DNA of 64,000 nt from a virus, in the IMG/VR virus record IMGVR_UViG_3300043436_004687, positions 1-64,000 of that record; one strand, 5' to 3'. Made by a program: the position numbers and the translations under genes. Positions 33,663 to 41,424 of this stretch are shown here, one piece after another (position 1 is the first letter of the stretch; every line of letters starts with the position of its first letter). The notes under the pieces are model-generated. The model was not told the origin of the DNA. It saw nothing but the letters and a program-made list of their open reading frames with translations, and did not search any database.

Positions 33663-33670
33663 CAAAGATA
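33663..33670 (-). promoter_or_regulatory. -7 promoter box
   Basis: TATCTTTG on the minus strand, close to the ATG at 33658, so the transcript would be nearly leaderless. It could serve the macro-like and prs genes. Confidence 0.45.
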
Positions 33671-33674
33671 TAAC

Positions 33675-34019
33675 TTATTCTTCTAATTTCCAAATTTTAT
33701 TTTTAAATTTTCTTTTATATTTACCAGGTTGAAACTTTTCAACACAAGTAACAATTTCTAAAGCAGTTGGAAGCTCCTCATAAAAAATAATGGCGTTGGA
33801 AACTTGTTCATTGGTGTATAAAATAGAATCTTCCATAGGGTTGAAAGGTTTATCAGGTTTACCGTAGATAATAGAACCTAAATCTTCAACAAGATTTGTC
33901 CCACCAAATGGACTTTCATTAGTATCCATCTCAAACAAATATTTTATGTTTTCATTCCAAACTAAAGCTTTGATTAACATCAAATGTTCTTTTTTAAGCT
34001 CAAATCTAACTATACTCAT
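33675..34019 (-). CDS. Conserved phage protein (114 aa)
   Basis: Starts MSIVRFELKKEHLMLIKALVWNEN, then FGGTNLVEDLGSIIYGKPDKP and a helical end. The pattern (LKKEH-x2-L) recalls unannotated phage proteins of similar size. One nt after the Sir2 gene. Function unknown. Confidence 0.7.
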   Translation of the reverse strand: MSIVRFELKKEHLMLIKALVWNENIKYLFEMDTNESPFGGTNLVEDLGSIIYGKPDKPFNPMEDSILYTNEQVSNAIIFYEELPTALEIVTCVEKFQPGKYKRKFKNKIWKLEE

Positions 34020-34020
34020 A

Positions 34021-34743
34021 TTATAATTCTTTAATTAATTCTAAAAATTTTTTCATCCCTTCAGTAGCAGTTTTTCTAATATAAATTGGGTTTAAATCAT
34101 CTAAATCCATTGCTGGATTAGGATCTATATAATAGACTTTAGTATCTTTTTTTATTTTTCTTAATAAATCATGCGTATAACCTATTGGTAGGCTAGTGCC
34201 GATAATTAATAATACATCACAATCTTTTAAAGCATTTATAGAAGAATTAACATTAAAGGGATATTCACCAAATAAAACTGTATGGGGTCTTAAACTCACA
34301 CCATTTTCATTTTTATCACCCCAATTTAAATCACCCAAACAATCATATAATTTAACACTTTTATCTGAAATGTCAGCAAAAACATTTAATTCTTTATTTT
34401 CCCTAGATTTATATATTTCCCCATGTAAATGTAGTATATTTTTACTACCAGCCAATTCACTTAAATTGTCAACATTTTGAGTTATAATAACAACATCATG
34501 CTCTTTTTCCAATTCTACTAAAGCAAAGTGTGCTGAATTTGGCTTTTTATCCTTACATTTTTCCCTAAGCATATTATGGAAGTCCATAACTAACTGAGGA
34601 TTTTTTTTCCAACCTGAATGTGTTGCCACTTTATCAACCTCATAATTATACCAAAACCCATCTTTTATATCCCTAAAAGTGTGAATTTCACTTTCAGCAC
34701 TTAACCCAGCGCCACAAAATACAACAATTTTACTTTTCACCAT
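34021..34743 (-). CDS. Sir2-family NAD+-dependent deacylase/ADP-ribosyl enzyme
   Basis: 240 residues from the ATG at 34743 (MVKSKIVVFCGAGLSAESEI). The in-frame ATG at 34761 lies in the promoter region. Motifs: GAGLSAESEIHTFRD (NAD-binding), ITQNVDNLSELAGS, catalytic HLHGEIY, then PHTVLFGE and LIIGTSLPIGYTHDLL. The usual Zn Cys pairs are absent, as in short-chain variants. It removes acyl groups from lysine using NAD+, or hydrolyses NAD+. Single Sir2 proteins are also NAD-depleting defence effectors, but no partner gene is adjacent. Confidence 0.88.
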   Translation of the reverse strand: MVKSKIVVFCGAGLSAESEIHTFRDIKDGFWYNYEVDKVATHSGWKKNPQLVMDFHNMLREKCKDKKPNSAHFALVELEKEHDVVIITQNVDNLSELAGSKNILHLHGEIYKSRENKELNVFADISDKSVKLYDCLGDLNWGDKNENGVSLRPHTVLFGEYPFNVNSSINALKDCDVLLIIGTSLPIGYTHDLLRKIKKDTKVYYIDPNPAMDLDDLNPIYIRKTATEGMKKFLELIKEL

Positions 34744-34758
34744 AATTTTAATTTTCCA

Positions 34759-34766
34759 CAAATATA
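34759..34766 (-). promoter_or_regulatory. -7 promoter box of sir2
   Basis: TATATTTG on the minus strand, 16 nt before the chosen sir2 ATG. Confidence 0.6.
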
Positions 34767-34827
34767 TAATTTATTTTCTTATTAACCAATATTTTTAACA
34801 CATTAATTGTTTTTTTATTTTATTCAC

Positions 34828-34837
34828 TATATTTATA
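34828..34837 (+). promoter_or_regulatory. TATATTTATA box of plus-strand cassette
   Basis: TATATTTATA, 21 nt upstream of the RHH gene start at 34859; an AAGTAT...ATACACTT near-hairpin follows before the ATG. Confidence 0.45.
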
Positions 34838-34858
34838 AGTATATAAAATAATACACTT

Positions 34859-35035
34859 ATGAAAAAAACTAGAGAAAGATCATTAAACAATAAAAAAGAA
34901 AAGGTTGAAGTGATGATATTCCGTATAGAACCAGAATTAAAGGGACAATATTTAAATTATTGTGAAGAAAATGGGTTTTCTTATGGTAAAAGATTACGAT
35001 TATTGATTAAAAATGATTTAAATAATGGGAAATAA
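34859..35035 (+). CDS. Ribbon-helix-helix (Arc/CopG-like) DNA-binding protein
   Basis: 58 residues. A basic start (MKKTRERSLNNKKEK), a beta strand VEVMIFRIEPEL, then two helices around SYGKRLRLLIKN: the layout of RHH regulators. It overlaps the endonuclease gene that follows by 11 nt, so it is probably its regulator or partner. Not in the usual gene orientation here. Confidence 0.6.
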   Translation: MKKTRERSLNNKKEKVEVMIFRIEPELKGQYLNYCEENGFSYGKRLRLLIKNDLNNGK

Positions 35036-36119
35036 TTTTATAGAAAAAGCTAAAATAATGCATAAAGATAAATATGATTATTCATTAGTTAAATATGTAA
35101 ACGCTAAAACAAAGATAAAAATAATTTGTCTTATACATGGTGAGTTTATGATATCACCAGAAAAACATTTATCTGGTGGTCAATGTCAAAAATGTTCTGG
35201 TAAATATAGACCAACCACTAATGAATTTATTGAAAGAGTGAAGTTAATACATAAAGATAAATACAATTATTCTACAGTAGACTATATTAACTCAAAGACA
35301 AAAATAAATATAATATGTCCATTACATGGTAATTTTAAACAAACACCTAGTACACATATATTAGGTAAAGGTTGTAATAAATGTGGTATAGAATCAACTA
35401 TAAATTTATTAAAAAAAGATAAAATTAATTTTATTAGTGAATCTAATATTATACATAATAACAAATATGATTATTCATCAATAGAATACGTTAATAGTAA
35501 AACTAATATAAAAATTGTGTGCCCAATACATGGAGAATTTAACCAAAGACCAAATAATCATTTAAAGGGTAAAGGGTGTAAACAATGTGCTAGTGATAAA
35601 CAAGCTAATAAATTAAATATAGGGTTAAAAGAGTTCATTAAAAGAGCTAAAGTTTTACATGGTAAAAAATATGGTTATGATTTAGTTCTATCATATAAAA
35701 ATAATAGAACTAAATTAGAAATTAAATGTGAAAAACATGGAGTTTTTAAACAAACACCGCAAAAACATTTAAAGAATCAAGGTTGCCCTAAATGTAAAGA
35801 GTCAAAAGGTGAAAAGGAGATAACTAATTATTTAAATGAGAATAAAATAAATTTTATCCCCCAATATAAATTTTTGGAATGTAAAAACTTATTGCCATTA
35901 CCTTTTGATTTTTACCTACCAAATTATAATATTTGTATCGAGTATGATGGAGAACAACATTTCAATAAATTTAGATTTGAAAAAAATGAAATGGGATTAT
36001 TACGAAGACAGAATAATGATAAGATAAAAACGAATTATTGTTTAAATAATAACATATATTTATTAAGAATAAAATATAATGAATGTATTATAAAAGCATT
36101 AAAAACATTTTTTAATTAA
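35025..36119 (+). CDS. Putative homing endonuclease (Zn-ribbon repeats plus Vsr/PD-(D/E)XK-like nuclease)
   Basis: 364 residues. Four repeats of about 60 residues with the form K-x-KY-Y...V-Y...K-x-I...C-x2-HG-x-F...P-x2-H...GC-x2-C cover residues 1-265. The C-terminal part LPFDFYLPNYNICIEYDGEQHF (about 300-322) is a restriction-like nuclease core as in the EDxHD/Vsr type. The repeats are shared with the endonuclease at 3300. The plus orientation and RHH partner mark a mobile cassette between sir2 and the HAD-like gene. Confidence 0.72.
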   Translation: MGNNFIEKAKIMHKDKYDYSLVKYVNAKTKIKIICLIHGEFMISPEKHLSGGQCQKCSGKYRPTTNEFIERVKLIHKDKYNYSTVDYINSKTKINIICPLHGNFKQTPSTHILGKGCNKCGIESTINLLKKDKINFISESNIIHNNKYDYSSIEYVNSKTNIKIVCPIHGEFNQRPNNHLKGKGCKQCASDKQANKLNIGLKEFIKRAKVLHGKKYGYDLVLSYKNNRTKLEIKCEKHGVFKQTPQKHLKNQGCPKCKESKGEKEITNYLNENKINFIPQYKFLECKNLLPLPFDFYLPNYNICIEYDGEQHFNKFRFEKNEMGLLRRQNNDKIKTNYCLNNNIYLLRIKYNECIIKALKTFFN

Positions 36120-36156
36120 AAATGCAACTATTTTCATACTTTATAATTTTATAATG

Positions 36157-36164
36157 CAAATATA
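36157..36164 (-). promoter_or_regulatory. -7 promoter box facing the plus-strand cassette
   Basis: TATATTTG on the minus strand, between the terminator (36171-36205) and the inserted cassette. It points at sir2, more than 1.4 kb away. It may be a promoter stranded from its gene by the insertion, or give antisense RNA to the endonuclease. Confidence 0.4.
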
Positions 36165-36170
36165 GAATAA

Positions 36171-36205
36171 AAAAAATAACTTAACAAATAAATGTTAAGT
36201 TATTT
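36171..36205 (-). terminator. Intrinsic terminator
   Basis: A 13-bp stem AAATAACTTAACA/TGTTAAGTTATTT followed on the minus strand by a T run. It overlaps the last codons of the gene at 36195-36638. Confidence 0.7.
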
Positions 36206-36638
36206 CATAAATTTCTTTCAATAAGCCTAAAGTTGGTTCCCAATCCTCCTCAGCATCAAAACCAGCTTTATCATCAAATAAAACTGAAATGTATGGTTTA
36301 TCATCATAACAACCATAACCATTTTTATCTGTTTGTACTTCTGGATTTTTATTTACATATTGAAAATAAATATCATTTTTCCTAAAAAAATTAAGATATA
36401 AATCTATTTCTTTTGGGTGAGAACAAGTATATAAAATAAGTTTAATTCTAGGATTTAACTTACTCATATATTGTAGAGTTTCTTTTGCAAATGGATAAAA
36501 CTCAGTTGGGATTGATTTTGAGTCGTAATTTGATTTTACTATTGTTGAATGGATATCAACAAAATAATAACTTCTATCAAAATTTCTTTCTAAACACTTT
36601 TTTTGATCTTCTTTAATCGCTTTTAATATTCCTACCAT
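36195..36638 (-). CDS. HAD-like phosphatase
   Basis: 147 residues. YYFVDIHSTIVKSNY (motif I, with DxHxT in place of DxDxT), a central ILYTCSHPKE (motif II Thr) and SVLFDDKAGFDAEEDW (acidic motif IV). It resembles phage proteins of the HAD fold. The second acid of motif I is replaced by His, as in 5'-nucleotidase-like variants, so activity may differ. Ends at a terminator. Confidence 0.65.
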   Translation of the reverse strand: MVGILKAIKEDQKKCLERNFDRSYYFVDIHSTIVKSNYDSKSIPTEFYPFAKETLQYMSKLNPRIKLILYTCSHPKEIDLYLNFFRKNDIYFQYVNKNPEVQTDKNGYGCYDDKPYISVLFDDKAGFDAEEDWEPTLGLLKEIYEIT

Positions 36639-36723
36639 ATTTTTTTATTTTGAAATTTCTATAATATGTGAAATTGCACATTGATTTTCATTGTAAATAA
36701 TGAATTCATTATTTTTCAAATCA

Positions 36724-37617
36724 TTAAAAAGTCATTATATCGACCAATTCCAAATCTTTATATTTAGCATAAGAGTGTAAAGTACTAGGAACGTTAAACG
36801 AATTAGCCGCTTCAAAATCTAAACTAACTATTGTGTATTCATTATCATCAAATATTTTACACTCTTTTGGTTTAAAAGTTAGTGGATGTGAACAAACTTT
36901 TTCTGATTCTGAACAAATTTTATTAATAATTAACTTAATCTCTATTTCTGTCAACCCATGTTTTGTGTTGTAAAATTTTACAGGATTACCACCATAATCA
37001 ACTACATCTTTTAAACAATCAAACTTTATTTTCGTATCTTTAATAAAAACACCACCCTTTAGTTCTTTATACTTCTTATATAATTTTATGGCATCAAATT
37101 TTAGCGAAATTAAATCTTCTTTTTTACCACCATATTCAACAAATATAGATTTAGCATTTCTTAATTTATCAACAAAAACTTCATCATTTGATAGATATGT
37201 GTTGAAATAGGTAACATAATTATATTCGACATGTTTCTCACCCTCAAATACATATTTAACATCATCTATAACTAAATTAAATGGTTTAGCGGTCTTCTCA
37301 TATTCTTTTGATACTAAACCAATTTGAAGACAACTCATTCTCCATCCTTGTGTTGGTATTTCCAACCTTGTGTATTCACCATTCTTTTCAAAAAGTCGGA
37401 CAAGAGTATCAGGTTTTACATCATAAAACAAATTCATACTAACCTTTTCTCTATTATCACTATTTAAACATAAGTTAACAGCAATAATTGTGTCAGTATT
37501 TTCCTTTAAGTCAACATACGTATAAAAATTTTTATCTTTATATAAATCACTTAAATTTGTTTTCTTAGTACATGATATAACCAACATCGACAACACTAAA
37601 ATTAATAATTTTTTCAT
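36724..37617 (-). CDS. Lipoprotein (297 aa)
   Basis: Signal with lipobox: MKKLLILVLSMLVISC, Cys at residue 16. The mature part is beta/alpha with CSESEKVCSHPLTFKPKEC near the end; a similar C-SHPLTF/NPETF-x-PKE Cys segment appears in the lipoprotein at 53381, so the two may be related. Expected at the host outer membrane. Function unknown; in a three-gene exported cluster. Confidence 0.7.
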   Translation of the reverse strand: MKKLLILVLSMLVISCTKKTNLSDLYKDKNFYTYVDLKENTDTIIAVNLCLNSDNREKVSMNLFYDVKPDTLVRLFEKNGEYTRLEIPTQGWRMSCLQIGLVSKEYEKTAKPFNLVIDDVKYVFEGEKHVEYNYVTYFNTYLSNDEVFVDKLRNAKSIFVEYGGKKEDLISLKFDAIKLYKKYKELKGGVFIKDTKIKFDCLKDVVDYGGNPVKFYNTKHGLTEIEIKLIINKICSESEKVCSHPLTFKPKECKIFDDNEYTIVSLDFEAANSFNVPSTLHSYAKYKDLELVDIMTF

Positions 37618-37622
37618 TTTAT

Positions 37623-37970
37623 TTAATTATTTAATTTATTAAAACTTTTATTTGAAACATCATAGTATAACCATAACACACCAACCCCAATAACTGTTGT
37701 ACCATCAACATTAGAGTATTGTCTTTTAGCTATTGAAAATAAATAATAATTATCAGTAGTAACTGCAATATCAATTATTCGGTCAACACTAGTTTCTAAA
37801 ATGTTTTGAAAATACGTTGGTAAGTCGACACCAGATGTTGCGTTAGCTGAATAAGATTTTGCGTGTTCTTTAGCAGTTTTTTCAAATTTTTCTTGATTAG
37901 GATTTCCAACCAAGAAAAGCACTATCAATACACCTAAAGAAGTTAATATTTTTTTGTGAATAGTTTTCAT
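37623..37970 (-). CDS. DUF4359-like exported protein
   Basis: 115 residues with an N-terminal hydrophobic signal/anchor (ILTSLGVLIVLFLVGNP). The mature part has YFQNILETSVDRIIDIAVTTDNYYLFSI and a VIGVGVLWLYYD end, fitting DUF4359. Between two lipoprotein genes. Function unknown. Confidence 0.6.
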   Translation of the reverse strand: MKTIHKKILTSLGVLIVLFLVGNPNQEKFEKTAKEHAKSYSANATSGVDLPTYFQNILETSVDRIIDIAVTTDNYYLFSIAKRQYSNVDGTTVIGVGVLWLYYDVSNKSFNKLNN

Positions 37971-37971
37971 T

Positions 37972-38571
37972 TTATTTAATTTTATATTTATTTTTTTCTA
38001 ATTGAACCCAATCAACTTTTGTTGATATTGATTTATTATATGCTGACATAAACTCAGCAGCATCTTTTTGTATTTTTAACTCTTTTGGTTTTTCACCAAC
38101 TACTTGTAACGTTACTTTCTTAGCGTTTTTCATTTCATTAATTATATAGGCATCAAAACTACCACCTATATGTTTCATATAAGCTTTAGTATATTTTGGA
38201 AAAGAAGCAGATTTATTTCCAGTTATTGCATTTGAAGCATCTTTAAACCCAGAACCACTTCCATCATGATATTTTTCATAATATAGTTCTTTACCATCAA
38301 TGGTAAGTCTATAGTCTTTACCTAAAGGTACATTAAATTCCAACTTAGAAAACCAAGTATTATCAATCATTTTAGAAATATTGTATGAAAACACATAATC
38401 TTTTGTTACTAACTCATATTCGATTTCAGTAGAATATTCAAATAATGTATCATAAGTAATTTCTAAATATTCTTTTTCAACTATTTTTTCTTTTTTAGTA
38501 TTGACATCATTTTTACACGAGTTTAAGGTTAAGATAAAAATTAATGTTAACCCAATTAAATAATTTTTCAT
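37972..38571 (-). CDS. Lipoprotein (199 aa)
   Basis: I choose the ATG at 38571 (MKNYLIGLTLIFILTLNSC), a typical lipoprotein signal with Cys at about residue 19; the upstream in-frame ATG is at the edge of the promoter. The mature domain is mostly beta. First gene of the exported cluster behind the box at 38596-38603. Unknown function. Confidence 0.7.
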   Translation of the reverse strand: MKNYLIGLTLIFILTLNSCKNDVNTKKEKIVEKEYLEITYDTLFEYSTEIEYELVTKDYVFSYNISKMIDNTWFSKLEFNVPLGKDYRLTIDGKELYYEKYHDGSGSGFKDASNAITGNKSASFPKYTKAYMKHIGGSFDAYIINEMKNAKKVTLQVVGEKPKELKIQKDAAEFMSAYNKSISTKVDWVQLEKNKYKIK

Positions 38572-38595
38572 TTTTAATGTTTTTAAATTAGAGTA

Positions 38596-38603
38596 CAAAG
38601 ATA
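38596..38603 (-). promoter_or_regulatory. -7 promoter box
   Basis: TATCTTTG on the minus strand, 25 nt before the lipoprotein ATG at 38571. Confidence 0.6.
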
Positions 38604-38659
38604 CGCATTTATTTCAGTTCTCACAAACTTTTTGATATTTATTTTCAAATTATTTTACA

Positions 38660-38669
38660 TATATTTATA
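38660..38669 (+). promoter_or_regulatory. TATATTTATA box
   Basis: TATATTTATA, 13 nt before the RHH gene at 38682 on the plus strand. Confidence 0.45.
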
Positions 38670-38681
38670 ATAAAAGATATT

Positions 38682-38813
38682 ATGAGAAAAGAACAAAAAA
38701 TAATTAACGTTGTTATAACACCAGAAATGAAACAAAAATTAGAGGAAAGTGGATATAATAAATCAAAATTAGTTAACTCACTACTCGAAAAATATTTTAA
38801 AAAAAACTCTTAA
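38682..38813 (+). CDS. Ribbon-helix-helix protein (43 aa)
   Basis: MRKEQKIINVVITPEMKQKLEESG then NKSKLVNSLLEKYF: strand plus two helices of a minimal RHH DNA-binding protein. It is the first of two tandem RHH genes upstream of the GIY-YIG gene on the plus strand. Confidence 0.55.
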   Translation: MRKEQKIINVVITPEMKQKLEESGYNKSKLVNSLLEKYFKKNS

Positions 38814-38840
38814 ATTTAAGTCTTTTTTACTTTTTCTAGA

Positions 38841-38848
38841 TATTTATA
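38841..38848 (+). promoter_or_regulatory. TATTTATA box
   Basis: GATATTTATA upstream of the RHH gene at 38878. The box thus repeats before each of the two tandem RHH genes. Confidence 0.4.
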
Positions 38849-38877
38849 GATATAACAATTACTTAAATTCAAATATC

Positions 38878-39030
38878 ATGAGAAGAAAAACAAAAACAAT
38901 AGAAGAGAAAAAAAGTAAAATATCTTTTTCAATCACAAAAGACATGCACGATAAACTATCTGAGTCAAATATGAATAAATCACAATTAATCAATTGGTTA
39001 TTAGAACAGCATTTTAATTCTTTGAAATAA
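38878..39030 (+). CDS. Ribbon-helix-helix protein (50 aa)
   Basis: Basic start (MRRKTKTIEEKKSK), strand ISFSITKDM, then helices NKSQLINWLLEQHF. Its TAA overlaps the GIY-YIG ATG (TAATG), so the two are translationally coupled. A self-regulating partner of the endonuclease is likely. Confidence 0.58.
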   Translation: MRRKTKTIEEKKSKISFSITKDMHDKLSESNMNKSQLINWLLEQHFNSLK

Positions 39031-39932
39031 TGGATAATTTTACAATTTATAGTATTAGTAGTGAGGGTGAAATTTTTTATATTGGTAGGACTTGTGATTT
39101 AAAACGTAGAAAAAACGAACACATGTCTGAAAATAAAGGAAACACTTATAAGTCAAATAAAATAAAAAAGTTAAGAAGAGAAAATAAAGAAATTAATTTT
39201 AATATTTTACATGAAAATCTTACATATGAACAATCAATTGAATTAGAAATAAAGGAAATTAAAGAACATAAAGAAAAAGGTTATATACTAGCTAATTTAA
39301 CTGATGGTGGAGAAGGAACTTTTGGTCATAAACCTATATTTACTGATGAATGGAAAAATAATCTTAAAATGGCTAGAAAACTCTTATTTAATGATGGTTA
39401 TGAAGTTGCCAATAAAGGTAAAACATTAGAGGAATTAATTGGAAAAGAAAAAGCTAAAGAACAGAAAGAACGTATTGGTAAAAAGATTAGTGATGGAATA
39501 AAATCTGGATTAATAAAACATAATAAAGGAAAAAAGTTAGAAGAATTAGTAGGTATTGATAGAGCAACTGAACTAAAAGAAGAAATTAGGGTTAGAGCTA
39601 AAAATACCTTTACTGGGATAAAACAAAATAATAGCCACATTAATAAACGTATTAGTAAACAAATTGAAACTAAATCTAATTGGTCAATTGAAAAACGTGA
39701 AGAAATTAGACAGGCTAATAAATTAAATGGTGCTAAAGCACATAAAAATTATAACTTTATTGTTGATGGGTTTAATCATTATGGTACTTGGAAAAGTTTA
39801 TCTCCAGCACTAAGAGAAGAACAAGGAATAATAGTTAGTCCCGATTCATTAAGTCAATTTTATAGAGGAAAAATTAAAACCTTAAAATGTGGAATTAAAA
39901 CAATTAAAATTCAACCTCTATTAAATGACTAA
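39030..39932 (+). CDS. GIY-YIG homing endonuclease
   Basis: 300 residues. GIY-YIG core at the N-terminus: TIYSISSEGEIFYIGRTCDLKRRKNEH (in two blocks, about 4-31), then ILANLTDGGEGTFGHK. The middle holds two repeats around GKTLEELIGKEKAKEQKERI and GKKLEELVGIDRATELKEEI, likely DNA-binding modules. The 3' end overlaps the 3' end of the PARP gene on the other strand by 29 nt. Confidence 0.85.
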   Translation: MDNFTIYSISSEGEIFYIGRTCDLKRRKNEHMSENKGNTYKSNKIKKLRRENKEINFNILHENLTYEQSIELEIKEIKEHKEKGYILANLTDGGEGTFGHKPIFTDEWKNNLKMARKLLFNDGYEVANKGKTLEELIGKEKAKEQKERIGKKISDGIKSGLIKHNKGKKLEELVGIDRATELKEEIRVRAKNTFTGIKQNNSHINKRISKQIETKSNWSIEKREEIRQANKLNGAKAHKNYNFIVDGFNHYGTWKSLSPALREEQGIIVSPDSLSQFYRGKIKTLKCGIKTIKIQPLLND

Positions 39933-41175
39933 TAGTCGTTTGTTGTGATTTATATATAATATACTCATCTTTTCGTAAATCAATACCTTTATGAGCATGA
40001 ACACTATCATAACCACCAGCTTCAACTTCTTTACTAATTTTATAACATGACGAATCATGTTTATATTTATTTAATTGTTTACCAACATGAACATCAAATA
40101 ATCCCAAAAATACTTTATTATTTCTAGAACCACCTGCCCACCTACCACCATCAGTATAACCTAACGATTTATCTGAATCTGATGCAAAATAAATCCCATC
40201 ATCCCACATACTACCAGTATGAATTGCCCCAGAAGGTCTGATTAATAACCCAGTTTGTAAGATATTGAACCAATTTTGGTTTCTAGAACCATGCCAATAA
40301 AGTCTTCTTTTCTTAACTTTAGCTAATTCAAAATTATTATCAAATATTCTTTGTGTTTTCTTATTAATCACTTTGAATACTTTTCTAATTTGATGAGCAT
40401 TATGACCCATAAGTTTTTTAATTAAATCCAATTTTTCATTGTCAGTTTCAATCTCAACTTTTAAACCTAATTGATCTAATATGGTTAAATCTTGTTTTAT
40501 ATCTTCACTATTATTTGAATCTTCTTTTTGTTTTTTCAATAATTGAACTTGACCCGCCATTACATCTAGGGTTTCTTGCTCGCTATTAATAAATTCTTTA
40601 GCTTTTTCTAAATCTTGTTTATTATTAATAGGTTTTAATAAATAATCCTTTACATCTTTCATGTTTCTAGGGATTATTGTATATAATTTCAATAACAATT
40701 CATTTAAAACTTTAACATCTGATTTTAAATTTAAAGTACTAGAAATTTGATTTAATATTTCTTGAGCAGAATTAATTTGTAATTCAGTTACCGAACTTTG
40801 AGTTACCTTATAATTCTTTTGGATAGATTTATTAGCATAGGCCATTAAATCATCAATAAGTTGTTTAACTACTTTATCTTCAATTTCTTTTATGGTTGAA
40901 CTAGAAGCGTTGTCTATTTCAGTTTCAATGAACATTTCGGTAACATCGGTATAACCCTTAGTTTTAGAAATTTTTTGTTTATAAACAGAATTCCATTTTG
41001 AAATATCTTTATATTCTGTTGCTAAATTATTACCAACTCTACCATATTGACACTTAATTTTACCATCACTTTGTTCCTCCATAATGTAAACCTTATTGGA
41101 ATTTGACGTTAAACCATTGTCGATTGATACATGAATTAATTTAGCATAACGTAAACCATTCTCCTTTATAATCAT
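39904..41175 (-). CDS. Poly(ADP-ribose) polymerase-like protein (WGR + PARP)
   Basis: 423 residues. The WGR domain covers about residues 10-80: NKVYIMEEQSDGKIKCQYGRVG, W61, KTKGYTD. A PARP regulatory helical region spans about 90-260, and the catalytic domain about 270-423: YWHGSRNQNW (His295), DGIYFASDSDKSLGYT (Tyr329), and DLRKDEYIIYKSQQ (Glu404). The H-Y-E triad is complete, so polymer synthesis from NAD+ is possible, not only mono-ADP-ribosylation. WGR domains sense DNA or RNA ends. It consumes the NAD+ that the next genes can make. Confidence 0.9.
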   Translation of the reverse strand: MIIKENGLRYAKLIHVSIDNGLTSNSNKVYIMEEQSDGKIKCQYGRVGNNLATEYKDISKWNSVYKQKISKTKGYTDVTEMFIETEIDNASSSTIKEIEDKVVKQLIDDLMAYANKSIQKNYKVTQSSVTELQINSAQEILNQISSTLNLKSDVKVLNELLLKLYTIIPRNMKDVKDYLLKPINNKQDLEKAKEFINSEQETLDVMAGQVQLLKKQKEDSNNSEDIKQDLTILDQLGLKVEIETDNEKLDLIKKLMGHNAHQIRKVFKVINKKTQRIFDNNFELAKVKKRRLYWHGSRNQNWFNILQTGLLIRPSGAIHTGSMWDDGIYFASDSDKSLGYTDGGRWAGGSRNNKVFLGLFDVHVGKQLNKYKHDSSCYKISKEVEAGGYDSVHAHKGIDLRKDEYIIYKSQQTTISHLIEVEF

Positions 41176-41187
41176 TTTATTTTTTAA

Positions 41188-41424
41188 TTAATTTATGGTG
41201 AACTCAGTTATTTTTGTTTTTATCTCTGGTGATACAAGTTCACCTTTAATTATCATTATATCCCCTCCCCAATAATTAGTATCACTATCTTTTGGCAATT
41301 CATTCATGTAATTAGGAAATGAACCATAATGCTCATCATTAATTCTCTCTAATAACACTTCTTTAGTAACACACTCAACATGAGTATCACCATCACTATT
41401 TGTAATTATGAAATATTTGTCCAT
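41188..41424 (-). CDS. Hypothetical protein (78 aa)
   Basis: Starts MDKYFIITNSDGDTHVECVTKEVLLERIN, a compact alpha/beta protein. It overlaps the NAMPT stop region by 1 nt and is probably co-translated with it. Not recognised. Confidence 0.65.
   Translation of the reverse strand: MDKYFIITNSDGDTHVECVTKEVLLERINDEHYGSFPNYMNELPKDSDTNYWGGDIMIIKGELVSPEIKTKITEFTIN

Noticed and set aside
34021-34743. Sir2 as part of a DSR or Thoeris-like defence operon
   Set aside because: No HerA, TIR or large partner gene is next to it; the neighbours are a small phage protein and a mobile cassette.
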